Shown: piece by piece, positions 10,301 through 18,444 of the stretch
Layout: the number at the start of each line of letters is the position of its first letter
Numbering within the stretch: the first letter of the stretch is position 1
Source of the DNA: a virus
DNA length: 64,000 nucleotides
Virus record (IMG/VR): IMGVR_UViG_3300027800_000004
Location: 1-64,000 of that record
Strand: one strand, 5' to 3'
Translations under genes and position numbers: made by a program
The notes under the pieces: model-generated
Told to the model about the DNA's origin: nothing
What the model saw: the letters and a program-made list of their open reading frames with translations, nothing else
The model's database searches: none

Positions 10301-13300
10301 CTGAATCTCTCCATACTTAATCTGTAATTCAAGTTTTCGTTCTTTTACGCATTCTTTAAGGTTCTCCAGATCGTTCTCCAGTGTCAGTCCTCTTGATGGT
10401 TTTACCGTTGCCCTGCTCCGGATCCATGTAGCCATATCCGGATCGCCAAGTTTCTCAAACTCCTGGGCAACCTCATCATAAGCCTTTGTTCTCTTCGGAT
10501 CGTTATACGGCGGTTCCGGGATTACTTCCTTAACACGGCCTTCGGCAATTCCCTTGCGTAAAGTATCCAGCTTTGCATAGGTGAGGGGATTTCCCTCAAT
10601 AGCCACCACCTTCATCGGGAAGGTTTGCTCTTCTGCAAACAACCCGTCATGGGCCTTGACTTTCTGAAAATACTCTGTCTCTCCCCACTCTTCAACGTGG
10701 CGTATCTCTATGGTCATGCCATTGGGTACACGAAACTTCTTCCCTACCACATCGGAGAAATCATCCTCTGGTTCTTCCGGTGCGTTCATCTTGGCCATGA
10801 GATTGTCCAGATCTTCTTTTCCAAAACTTCTGACCTTCTGGAATTGTTTGGACATTTTCTCCATAACATCTTCCGGCGCATCCATAGATACTGCACCATA
10901 TCCCTGTTTGAGAAATGGCATGAGTTTATCCAGGACCGGTGCATCTACTTGAGGAATGATCTGTTCAAGCATATCCTCAAAGTCAGTTATCCCGGCATTG
11001 GCAAACTTGCGAACCATGTCCGAAGCGATATTCCGAAGTTGTGTCTTAAGCGCATCGTCCTCACCGCCACTCTCCATGCCAAACCCTGCTGCCGGGGGAC
11101 CTCCCAAAAGATTAAGGAGATCCTTCATGTCCTTGAGATCCTTGGCTACATCTACTTGCTTTTTGACTGGCTTGGTTGGCCCTTTAACTGGTTTACTCGG
11201 GCCTTTAGTCTCAGGAACCGGAGGGCCTCCTGTTGGAGCTTCAGGTTCTTCTCCACCATAGAGTCTGGCTTCTTCTGCTGCCCAGTCTGCTTCAAGTCGT
11301 TTTCTGGCTTCATGTTCTTCTGCTATTGCTTGTTTGTATAACTGAATTTCTTTCTCGTCAATGATACCGGCCTTGGCCGCCTCATTTACTGTCTCCAATG
11401 TCAGACCACCATACCTCTCAACGAATGTAGTGAATTTGGCATCCTTAATAAGATTGGTGTGTTCTTCGATTGAGACAATTATTTTCGTATCACCATCTCC
11501 TTTAAACACCATCTCACCCCTCTGATACATCTGTTTCAGAGCATCCATGAGATACTGGCTGTGCTGTGTGCCTTTTCCGGATAATAAGATCTTTGCCGCT
11601 TTTGCAAGACCTACCTCTCCCATAGAAGGTGCATCAATACCATATAAGAACTCCCATGACTTTGCCATAAATCCGACAAAATCCTTCAGTCCGGGTTCTT
11701 CTATGGATGTCAGGGTGTCGTATTCTGGCTTTACGCTTATTCTCCTGGCCTTTGAGCCACCTTCATTAAAGACAGTGATCTTCCTTCCCTCAACCTTGAA
11801 CGTGTAGCCTATCTCATTTGACAGGCTATTTATGCGCGGTATTAGCTTGGACTTGGCACTCTTGCTATTGGTGGAGTTATATTCCTCCATAAGAGAGACA
11901 AGTTCATTATTGGCATAGATCCTTCTTGCCTCTTTGTTCTTTGCCTTTTCTGCAAGATCTTTCTCGGTTGTTTTCTTCTCCTCTTCTGTCTCCGGTTTAA
12001 TTCCACCGGCTTTTTCCCATAACGCAAATTGGCGATCCCATTCCTGTACTGTAATAGGAAATTCCTCGCCTGTTTCCATGTTTCTTACTATCCAACCCTT
12101 ATCAGTTGTATCTAGTTCAGAGTTCTCAAAATCAATGGTGCGGAATTGCTGTTCTTTCTTTGCTCTGAATAAGATATCTCCATTTGGCTTTTCTTCTAGA
12201 TCAAAGAACTTCTTTAGTTCCTCAAATATTTTTGGTACTTCTACCTGGTTATTCCGTGACTCCTTCTTTGAAATCAATCCGGCAACATCCTTGGGCAGAT
12301 TGCCCATTGCGTATTTAATGATGTTAGTGGCCAACCCCTGCTTTTGCTCGTCTGTAACGGTGCTTAATAATCCCATTGAAAGGAACTTCTCTCCGTCAAT
12401 ATCAATGACCGGCTTCTTTAGTGTCAGTGATGATGCCTCTGTCTCACCATCTGGAGTATATACGATGTACTTATAATCGTTCTTACGATCAAGTATGTTT
12501 GGCTTATACTGGTCCGGGAACTGTGGCTCTGCGGCAGGCGTTACTTTTGGTGCCTCTTTTTCTGGAGTAATTGTAACGGGTTCCTCTCCCTTGCCAATAA
12601 ACTCATCAACACTCTTATCGAAGATCTCACCGATGCTCAGATCCTTTATCTCCTTTGTAGGATTGTTAATCTTTCCCCAAGCAAGTTCAACGATGTCGTT
12701 TATATCTTCTTGACTGAAATCACCCTTGGCCTTAATACGGCTCTCGATCTCCGGCATTGATTCAAGGATATAATCCTGCAGCTCTTTCTCAAACTTTAAA
12801 CCTAACTGCTTTTTGGCATATTCGATCTTAGCAATCTCATCCCGGTATGCAGCTCTCTCTTTTCTGCCCTCTCTTCCCTGGAACTTCTCTGCCTGTTTCT
12901 CTATATCTGCGATCTGCTTATCATAAGCCTCTGTTTGCTTTGTAAGCGTTTCCTGTGCCTTGACAAGATTACCCAGAAAATCCTTTGCCGGTGTCTCCAT
13001 GATCTTGCCCGGCTCTCCGTAAGTATATTCCTTTTTGAGTTTTTCCGGAAGTTCAACCGGCTCCATGCCGGCTTTCTTCATCTCGGCTCCCTCTGCCTCC
13101 AGTTGCTTTAGCCTCTTCTCTATTTTCGTAGGCTCTGGTGTCTTGACATAGAACGCACCTGTTGACTTTCCAAGTCCTTTTGCGGGTGGAGGCCCTGCCG
13201 GTAATGCCTGGAAATCCTTGCCGTAATAACCTTTCTCTGCAAGGACCTCATTGAATACCTGTAATCTCTCGTAATGGTTCTCAAGTCTTAATGCAAGTTC

Positions 13301-16090
13301 AAGTCTGCTGCCAACTTTATAGTAAATGTCAGCCTTGACATCTTCGGCCAGAGCCTTTACACTCTTGCCTGTCTCGATATCTATCAGATCAAATCCAACT
13401 ACTGTGCCTCTCTTGGTCTTTAATACTTCATTCACTTCATAATACACATCATCCATCTGAACAACATCCATCGGTTTAACATCTTTTAACGATGATGTTT
13501 TCAGAGTAACAAATCCGTCAAATGCCGGATCGTTATTCATGTTCTCCAGCACCTTGATGGCATCCCTGTTGGCATCAACGGCCATTCTGAGAACGCTTAC
13601 CGGCATTTTTTTGGCATATTCCTCTGTCTCTGCAATCCTTTGCATCTTCAGATCTTTACCAGTGATAGGTTCCTTGGTCATATCCAGCCACCGGTAGAGT
13701 TCTTTTGCAGTATCAGTATATCCTTTTTCGTCTGCAGTTCTGGCAGCATTGAATACCTTGGCTCTCATTTTAGGATTGAAATATCCTGTCCAAGATGCGC
13801 CTCCGCTTTTACCCCACTTGGCTCCAAGGGGTGCTGTCATGGCTTTTTGGCTCCCGGTAGTCAAGGCTCCCATGCCTCCGAAGAAGATACCATTGACAGT
13901 AAGTTCCATCAGGACCCTTTTCGTTACCTCATCGAGATTAGGATAGAGATTATTCATCTCTTCTTTGATCGTGCTATCAGAGAGTAGCGCATTTGCCATC
14001 GCTGATGTAGCTAATCCGGCCTCCATACCCACCGTTGCACCTACGGCACTCTTATATGCCATATCAATGAACGGTTGCAGGATATTGCCCCATTTGCCCC
14101 TTAATTTGACTTCTGGCAGAAATAGATGTGCGGTATTGATACCGGTCATAAAGCCTGGTGTCATACCCATCATCCCTGTGAAGGCTGCTTCATCTATGGC
14201 AGATGAGATAACTAAACCCTTAAGTTTACTCACACTGGTTGGTTTGACCTCGCTGATCACCTTCCATCCGGTAGGCACCGGGTCTGCAAACCTCAATGTT
14301 CTGGTAAGAGGCTTACCGGCCTCTTTCAATACAGGGTTCTCAATTATCTTCGTGCCATACCTTAATTTACTGATTAATGGTGCAGACTTCAATACGTTTG
14401 TGGCACCACCTATGAGCATAAGCATCGGAAGGTCTGCCATAAGACTTCCGGAAAACGACATGGTTTGCTCAAGGAACCCCGGAGTTATCTGGTCAATCTC
14501 TTCGTCTGTCCAGCCTATACCTTCCCTCATGCCAAGTTCACCCATCTTCTGAAGGATAGTCTGCTCCGTTACCCTGCCTGATATTGGTGTTTCTTGTTTG
14601 GATATCCCCTTAAGGATTGCATCGCCCATGACCTCAAACTGATATTTGGCATCCTTCTTAATGTCCATAGGGCCTTCGTTGGCATAGTACATCCTAGATG
14701 CAGCTTCAAACATAGCTGTCTTTTCGTACTTCATCTTTTGGGCGTTCTCCATTGCCGGAGAGATTGGGGCCGGCCTAAACCCTACTGTCCGGGCAGCCTG
14801 TTGTGGATCAGCATAGGGTGTTGATGCTTCTTTATACTGTTTTTCAAGCCTTGCATATTCCTCATCCCAAAACTTCTTCTCAACAAACGCATCATTGACG
14901 ATCTGGTGCAGCCTTTCCTTATCTGAAGGATTACTCGTTATTGATCCAGTAATGTTTTTATCAGTATCAATACTCTCATTAAAATCATTGATTTCTTTTT
15001 CAAGGTCTTTCTGCACCTTGATAAGATCAATCTGGGCCTTTTTCCACTCATCTACCTCCGGACTGGTGGCGATTAATGCTCCCTTCAAAGAGTCCTGTGC
15101 GGCCTTCCTCAGTTCCTCGACTTCAGCATAAGCCTCCATCAACTGATCCTGTTTGAGATCGAGTTGTTCTTTCTTCTTTGATAATGGATGGTCCGGTGAT
15201 GATGCTATTGCACCATTGCGGAGTTGCTCCATGTACTTATTGATAAGAGCCAACTGATCTGCATCGGCCTCTGTCTCCGGCTGTAATTTCCTCTGGCCGG
15301 TAACGGGGTCAATGAACGTGCCTGGTTTGGCATCTTTGACATAAGGTTGTGCTTCCTGTTGTACTGCCTGTTCGAGTTTTATGGGATCCCATTTCTCCTT
15401 TAACTTATCAACCATGCTTCTGTTGGCAGTATAATGAAGCATGTCCAGTAACCGGTTACGGTCCTCTTTCGGAATACCCTGCTCCTTAAGGTATTTCTCA
15501 ACCTTCTTCTTTTCTCCAAACCCTTCGGTCAGGACATATTGTTCGGGATTGGTCTTGATATAGTTATAGTCCGGATGCTCAAGCAATTTGGGGATTACTC
15601 CGGCTATCTTTTCTTCATTTGCGCGGACTGCCTGAAATGCTTCCGCGGACTTATTGAGATAAGTATCACTGATTACCGGCTTGATTGCGTCTTGCCGGGC
15701 ATAGAATTGATCGTAGATTTGCGATTTGTCCACAAAATCTGGATAATCCAGTTCCGGAACGACTGGCTCTTGTTCTTTTTTTTTTGACAGACTGAGTTTA
15801 GCGATATTACTATCAATGAACTTTTGCCTTAATTCCTTGATGGTGTTTACATCTTTAAGGCCCATCTCATTATAATAGGGTGTTGAGATACTGTCAAAAA
15901 ACTTCCCAAGAGTATTGCGCTGACTTACTGAGTCCTGGCGATATAACCGTTCATCAGCAAAGAACTGGTCCTTATCTCTCTGGTAAAGGTCTTTTTTTAC
16001 CTTAAGAACATCAGGAGTATAATCTTGTGTCGGCTGATCAACCGGAAGCTCCGGTGCCGCCACTTCTTCTTTTTTGCGCTTTTTATCCAT
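7331..16090 (-). CDS. Giant polyvalent protein, N-terminal part: N6-methyltransferase-like and Strawberry-notch helicase lobe 1
   Basis: 2919 residues. The first 1,900 are mostly helical, charged and low in recognisable domains, with hydrophobic stretches near residues 560-730. A GNAT-like segment (LLSTVTDEQKQGLATNII) lies near residue 1,240, only a weak resemblance. An N6-adenine methyltransferase-like domain has DPTGGHGA near 2173 and the catalytic NPPF near 2237. A Pro/Gly-rich linker follows, then a Strawberry-notch AAA lobe with Walker A-like DQTGVGKGR near 2600 and DESH near 2729. The frame stops with TAA at 7331-7333 exactly between the two helicase lobes; the continuation is one frame away. 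Likely role: protection, modification and remodelling of incoming phage DNA. Confidence 0.82.
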   Translation of the reverse strand: MDKKRKKEEVAAPELPVDQPTQDYTPDVLKVKKDLYQRDKDQFFADERLYRQDSVSQRNTLGKFFDSISTPYYNEMGLKDVNTIKELRQKFIDSNIAKLSLSKKKEQEPVVPELDYPDFVDKSQIYDQFYARQDAIKPVISDTYLNKSAEAFQAVRANEEKIAGVIPKLLEHPDYNYIKTNPEQYVLTEGFGEKKKVEKYLKEQGIPKEDRNRLLDMLHYTANRSMVDKLKEKWDPIKLEQAVQQEAQPYVKDAKPGTFIDPVTGQRKLQPETEADADQLALINKYMEQLRNGAIASSPDHPLSKKKEQLDLKQDQLMEAYAEVEELRKAAQDSLKGALIATSPEVDEWKKAQIDLIKVQKDLEKEINDFNESIDTDKNITGSITSNPSDKERLHQIVNDAFVEKKFWDEEYARLEKQYKEASTPYADPQQAARTVGFRPAPISPAMENAQKMKYEKTAMFEAASRMYYANEGPMDIKKDAKYQFEVMGDAILKGISKQETPISGRVTEQTILQKMGELGMREGIGWTDEEIDQITPGFLEQTMSFSGSLMADLPMLMLIGGATNVLKSAPLISKLRYGTKIIENPVLKEAGKPLTRTLRFADPVPTGWKVISEVKPTSVSKLKGLVISSAIDEAAFTGMMGMTPGFMTGINTAHLFLPEVKLRGKWGNILQPFIDMAYKSAVGATVGMEAGLATSAMANALLSDSTIKEEMNNLYPNLDEVTKRVLMELTVNGIFFGGMGALTTGSQKAMTAPLGAKWGKSGGASWTGYFNPKMRAKVFNAARTADEKGYTDTAKELYRWLDMTKEPITGKDLKMQRIAETEEYAKKMPVSVLRMAVDANRDAIKVLENMNNDPAFDGFVTLKTSSLKDVKPMDVVQMDDVYYEVNEVLKTKRGTVVGFDLIDIETGKSVKALAEDVKADIYYKVGSRLELALRLENHYERLQVFNEVLAEKGYYGKDFQALPAGPPPAKGLGKSTGAFYVKTPEPTKIEKRLKQLEAEGAEMKKAGMEPVELPEKLKKEYTYGEPGKIMETPAKDFLGNLVKAQETLTKQTEAYDKQIADIEKQAEKFQGREGRKERAAYRDEIAKIEYAKKQLGLKFEKELQDYILESMPEIESRIKAKGDFSQEDINDIVELAWGKINNPTKEIKDLSIGEIFDKSVDEFIGKGEEPVTITPEKEAPKVTPAAEPQFPDQYKPNILDRKNDYKYIVYTPDGETEASSLTLKKPVIDIDGEKFLSMGLLSTVTDEQKQGLATNIIKYAMGNLPKDVAGLISKKESRNNQVEVPKIFEELKKFFDLEEKPNGDILFRAKKEQQFRTIDFENSELDTTDKGWIVRNMETGEEFPITVQEWDRQFALWEKAGGIKPETEEEKKTTEKDLAEKAKNKEARRIYANNELVSLMEEYNSTNSKSAKSKLIPRINSLSNEIGYTFKVEGRKITVFNEGGSKARRISVKPEYDTLTSIEEPGLKDFVGFMAKSWEFLYGIDAPSMGEVGLAKAAKILLSGKGTQHSQYLMDALKQMYQRGEMVFKGDGDTKIIVSIEEHTNLIKDAKFTTFVERYGGLTLETVNEAAKAGIIDEKEIQLYKQAIAEEHEARKRLEADWAAEEARLYGGEEPEAPTGGPPVPETKGPSKPVKGPTKPVKKQVDVAKDLKDMKDLLNLLGGPPAAGFGMESGGEDDALKTQLRNIASDMVRKFANAGITDFEDMLEQIIPQVDAPVLDKLMPFLKQGYGAVSMDAPEDVMEKMSKQFQKVRSFGKEDLDNLMAKMNAPEEPEDDFSDVVGKKFRVPNGMTIEIRHVEEWGETEYFQKVKAHDGLFAEEQTFPMKVVAIEGNPLTYAKLDTLRKGIAEGRVKEVIPEPPYNDPKRTKAYDEVAQEFEKLGDPDMATWIRSRATVKPSRGLTLENDLENLKECVKERKLELQIKYGEIQFVPRDPVRITSGSIFATLDKADGTGDSLEPYIMANVPAELLADVLRLENEVERWMAHIGMDWDAIGSYRFLQHHFGGIAPRDLLLFIGQEARRIAKGDKRTKPEKIVRRITQLEEAIKEGEKKLIDLKKYLFTNRIAYYLNNGVSIGNAGDLKRMAKDEFGITDLTTIRDQAEMALTMLAKRIAQNASLTISDRFYRIVALYDTFPLQDRFATSQVKELQQYSTPVPLGYMMGVYTNSDVVQSILDPTGGHGALVIFANQKNVRINEIDPNRFSSLVSQGYRASNYDARESLKDKFDHPLFYAINTNPPFGLQVTGDFKGAGKYSYTLSGTHYMVAMALENLADEGKASVIIGDHTKYDKDGYMTGGDLKFFNWLYSNFYVEDVIQIPGELYSKMGTSYPTRLILINGRKPAFEGIAPQRTERDNPVPGWTELYDRIIKITTDPHEKAILQSKMDAIGRDSTIIRGRNSSIPKNTEDIGPVQPPPGEVPGPPSERPGETKKPTSGDVHKPSPGNEPDRPGGPDTPLPTDDKPLRGLENPFKRKTGDRGAVQPPASPGDLPPEQPREPIERTGRSLGLIDRETDAVIPYVPLSRTPSGNEMVPGAMAQQLEDALMQLRAEVGDIDQYVMEKLKYNSLDDLSAALYGSQIDGIGMSVFNIENGDATIIGDQTGVGKGRIAAGVISYAIENGYIPVFITKTANLFTDMYRDLFDIGKPNYIPFILNKEDQGEKTKIYKPNTEEAMFIWSEKQYEQMLKTGELPKGTNFVLATYSQFNTDKGNALKRRDFFLNIAPNAIFIMDESHDASGSSNTGNFFKEFIQRTRGGVYLSATFAKRPDNLPIYAMKTVLREANMSYDDLVAAIVNGGPALQEIISSQLAESIQFTRRQLNMENIERNWYVLGNDEEGSMFYNPELGQQLRKDYDAVTKIMHEIIDFQRQHIKPVIEALDKEVKKEGESAGIKKGTVNMGVDNYPYFSKVFNIVNQLLLAIK

Positions 16091-16092
16091 GT

Positions 16093-17733
16093 CTATTGTT
16101 CAAGGGCCTTGAATAGATCCTCGGTGGTTTTCGTTTTATCCTCAAACAAATTATTGATTTTGGACGTACTATTCAACTGTGTCTCCATATCATTGATGTA
16201 CTTGTCATACGGGGTCCAATCTTGCTTATTCTCTTTTGCTGCCGTAAAGAGATCCTGTTTTACCTCATCATAAGGTACAATGGATGTTTCTGTATAAGAC
16301 TGCGTTCTTCCAGAGGAATCTGGCATGTAAATATTGAATTGATCTCCCAACGATGCTGCCTGTCCTTCCTTGACCTGTTTGTACGACAATCCAAAGTGAA
16401 TGTATGGTTTGTACTGTATCTGGTGAGGCGGAGCCATGCCCTGTTCCCTGGCACTGGCGTTCTCAAGTCTTATCTGCTCAAGAACATGCAATGGTATCCT
16501 CTCACCTGGCTTGATTGTCTCGGTAATCATCTCCGTACCCCTGGGATCCTTGACCTTTATTGCCATTGCTTTTGTGGCAACCGGGTACATGTTTGCCTCT
16601 ACCGGAACTGCCGGGATTGCCTTGCCCTTGCCTTCTACCTGGCCGGTGATAGCATTTATGTTATTGGCAGAACCCATGATAGTTATGTTCTTAAACCCAA
16701 AGGTTGCTGCAATAGGTATGCGTCCAACACCCTCATAGGGTACAACTTTGTCACCACTCTTGCTTGATGTGTTGTAGTAGATATCCCTGACCTGCGGTTG
16801 GACAGGGTAATTGCCCGTAGTATCTTTCTCTGGAATACCATAGCCGGCTCCCATACCCCCTGTTCCGGAAATCCCCTGCTCATAACCTTTCTTTACCGGA
16901 TATTCTGGACCGTAATTCTGCATGATCCAATCCTCTTTGTTCATCACTCCCTTTTCCGGATCGGCCTCAAACATCTTATCTACGGCATTCTTTATGTTTG
17001 TAGGTGCGGCCTTATATGCCTTGAGGATACCGGCTTTTGCTCTTGCAGGATCAACACCTTCCCAGGTTGACTTGCCCCATTTACCAGTAGTCTCGTCAAT
17101 AATAAATCTACTGACGGTCTTATCTGTGCCAGGAACAAATTTCGGTATAGCCGCTTGAAAATATTTACCGGCATCCACCGGCCTTGCCTTACCAACAATA
17201 AGTTCTTTTGACAACGGACTTCTTCCAAGAACGCCACCCTCTGCTTTCATCCATTTATCAATCTGTTCCTGTGTTGCATTAATGTCAATGTCTCTCTCTT
17301 CTTCTGGTTTCCCGGCCTGTTGATTTATTATTTTTTCAACATCGCCAATCGTTGCTTTCTCCTGCTGCCAGACATCGTGTTTCTGTTTAATGTCTGCCAA
17401 CTTTGTTCTGAATGCTTTTGCAATCTTCCTCTCTGCTCCGCTGGAAGGATCGTAGATGTTATATCCTTTACTTCCAAGTTCTACATATTGATCTTTAAGA
17501 TTTTCAAGTTCACCACTTATCTCATCATAGCCCTGCTGATCTTCCCATCCCTTGATGTCAAGGTCAATGAGTTTCTTCCCGGCCTCAAAGTCCTTATCTC
17601 TTTTTTCCTTGAGTGCCTGACCATATTGTAGCCTTTCAAGCCGTACTCTTTGTACTGCCTGTACCGGATCGTATGATGATGGCCCGAAAAATGGTGCCGC
17701 TACAAAGCCGGGATCTATTTTACCGTTTGCCAT
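16093..17733 (-). CDS. Probable virion-internal (cargo) protein
   Basis: 546 residues, not recognised. The N-terminal third is strongly charged and likely coiled coil (residues 25-150, rich in Lys/Glu/Gln), followed by a mixed beta region with many Gly and Pro and no signal peptide or membrane segment. The stop is 2 nt before the giant polyvalent gene start, and it follows the pilot-like protein gene, so all three are probably cotranscribed and packaged together. In crAss-like virions, cargo proteins encoded after the stump genes fill the capsid/tail lumen; a similar job here is inferred from position only. Confidence 0.6.
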   Translation of the reverse strand: MANGKIDPGFVAAPFFGPSSYDPVQAVQRVRLERLQYGQALKEKRDKDFEAGKKLIDLDIKGWEDQQGYDEISGELENLKDQYVELGSKGYNIYDPSSGAERKIAKAFRTKLADIKQKHDVWQQEKATIGDVEKIINQQAGKPEEERDIDINATQEQIDKWMKAEGGVLGRSPLSKELIVGKARPVDAGKYFQAAIPKFVPGTDKTVSRFIIDETTGKWGKSTWEGVDPARAKAGILKAYKAAPTNIKNAVDKMFEADPEKGVMNKEDWIMQNYGPEYPVKKGYEQGISGTGGMGAGYGIPEKDTTGNYPVQPQVRDIYYNTSSKSGDKVVPYEGVGRIPIAATFGFKNITIMGSANNINAITGQVEGKGKAIPAVPVEANMYPVATKAMAIKVKDPRGTEMITETIKPGERIPLHVLEQIRLENASAREQGMAPPHQIQYKPYIHFGLSYKQVKEGQAASLGDQFNIYMPDSSGRTQSYTETSIVPYDEVKQDLFTAAKENKQDWTPYDKYINDMETQLNSTSKINNLFEDKTKTTEDLFKALEQ

Positions 17734-17742
17734 TTCTATTAA

Positions 17743-18432
17743 TTATTTAATTCCGAAAGCCGGAACATTAAGTGTTGTATTTTGCTTTTTGGTAATCTGA
17801 GCAATAATATCTGCCAAGTCTTTCTCGGAAACTGCTGATCCTCCTGTCCCTTTTCCTAATAATGAGGAAAGGATGTCCGTATTCTGCGTGGCAGTAGCAA
17901 CGCCCCCGATATTCTTTACTGCCGCCATGACGTTCTGCCCACCGGACTCTCTCAATGCCTGTGCTGCCTGTGCTGCCTGTAAGTATGGCATTTCCTTATT
18001 CCAGTAGTCAACTCGTCTTTCTTCCTGATAAACTGGTCCCTGCAGAACATCCATGTACTGACCCTGTGCCTGGTATCTCTGCTGTGCTGCCTGTGCTGCC
18101 ATCTGAGTATAGTTCTTTTGCTGACCAAGAACAAGTTTATCGAGCAATCCATAAGCCTCTGCACCGGATCCAAGTTGTGATGCTGCCCTCAGTCCTGATG
18201 CGGTTGCTCCGGCAATCTCATTGCGATAGATCTCCCCTCCGGGAATATCCTGGTCAAGTTGACGGGCATAGGCATATCCCTGAAGGTCCTTTATGGACTG
18301 TGAGGTTGTTGCTTTTGGTCGGGGATATTGCTCTTCAAGTTTATCTGCCTTCTTCTCCTGAAACGCACCCCAGATACCTTGTACTGCGGATGTCGCTGCC
18401 CCTATTAATGCTGCTATTGTTACTGGATCCAT
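17743..18432 (-). CDS. Pilot/ejection-like internal protein, Ala/Gln-rich
   Basis: 229 residues. It opens with MDPVTIAALIGAATSAVQGI, a hydrophobic Ala/Gly helix followed by charged residues, an arrangement seen in DNA pilot proteins (microvirus VP2-like) and podovirus ejection proteins. The middle is helical and rich in Ala/Gln, with two AAQAAQ tracts near residues 115 and 152. These are encoded by 9-nt tandem units around 17959-17985 and 18085-18110. The C-terminal end is Gly/Ser-rich. Placed between stump genes and the giant injected protein, it probably lines or traverses the ejection channel. Function is inferred from composition and place. Confidence 0.6.
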   Translation of the reverse strand: MDPVTIAALIGAATSAVQGIWGAFQEKKADKLEEQYPRPKATTSQSIKDLQGYAYARQLDQDIPGGEIYRNEIAGATASGLRAASQLGSGAEAYGLLDKLVLGQQKNYTQMAAQAAQQRYQAQGQYMDVLQGPVYQEERRVDYWNKEMPYLQAAQAAQALRESGGQNVMAAVKNIGGVATATQNTDILSSLLGKGTGGSAVSEKDLADIIAQITKKQNTTLNVPAFGIK

Positions 18433-18444
18433 GATATTGTCTTT

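Noticed and set aside
10625-11341. Plus-strand reading frame of 238 codons
   Set aside because: Antisense to the methyltransferase/helicase protein, Cys/Phe-rich and without any recognisable domain.
1581-16090. Virion RNA polymerase of crAss-like type
   Set aside because: No DxDGD-type catalytic motif or polymerase double-barrel segments were seen in the giant reading frames; the motifs are methyltransferase and helicase.
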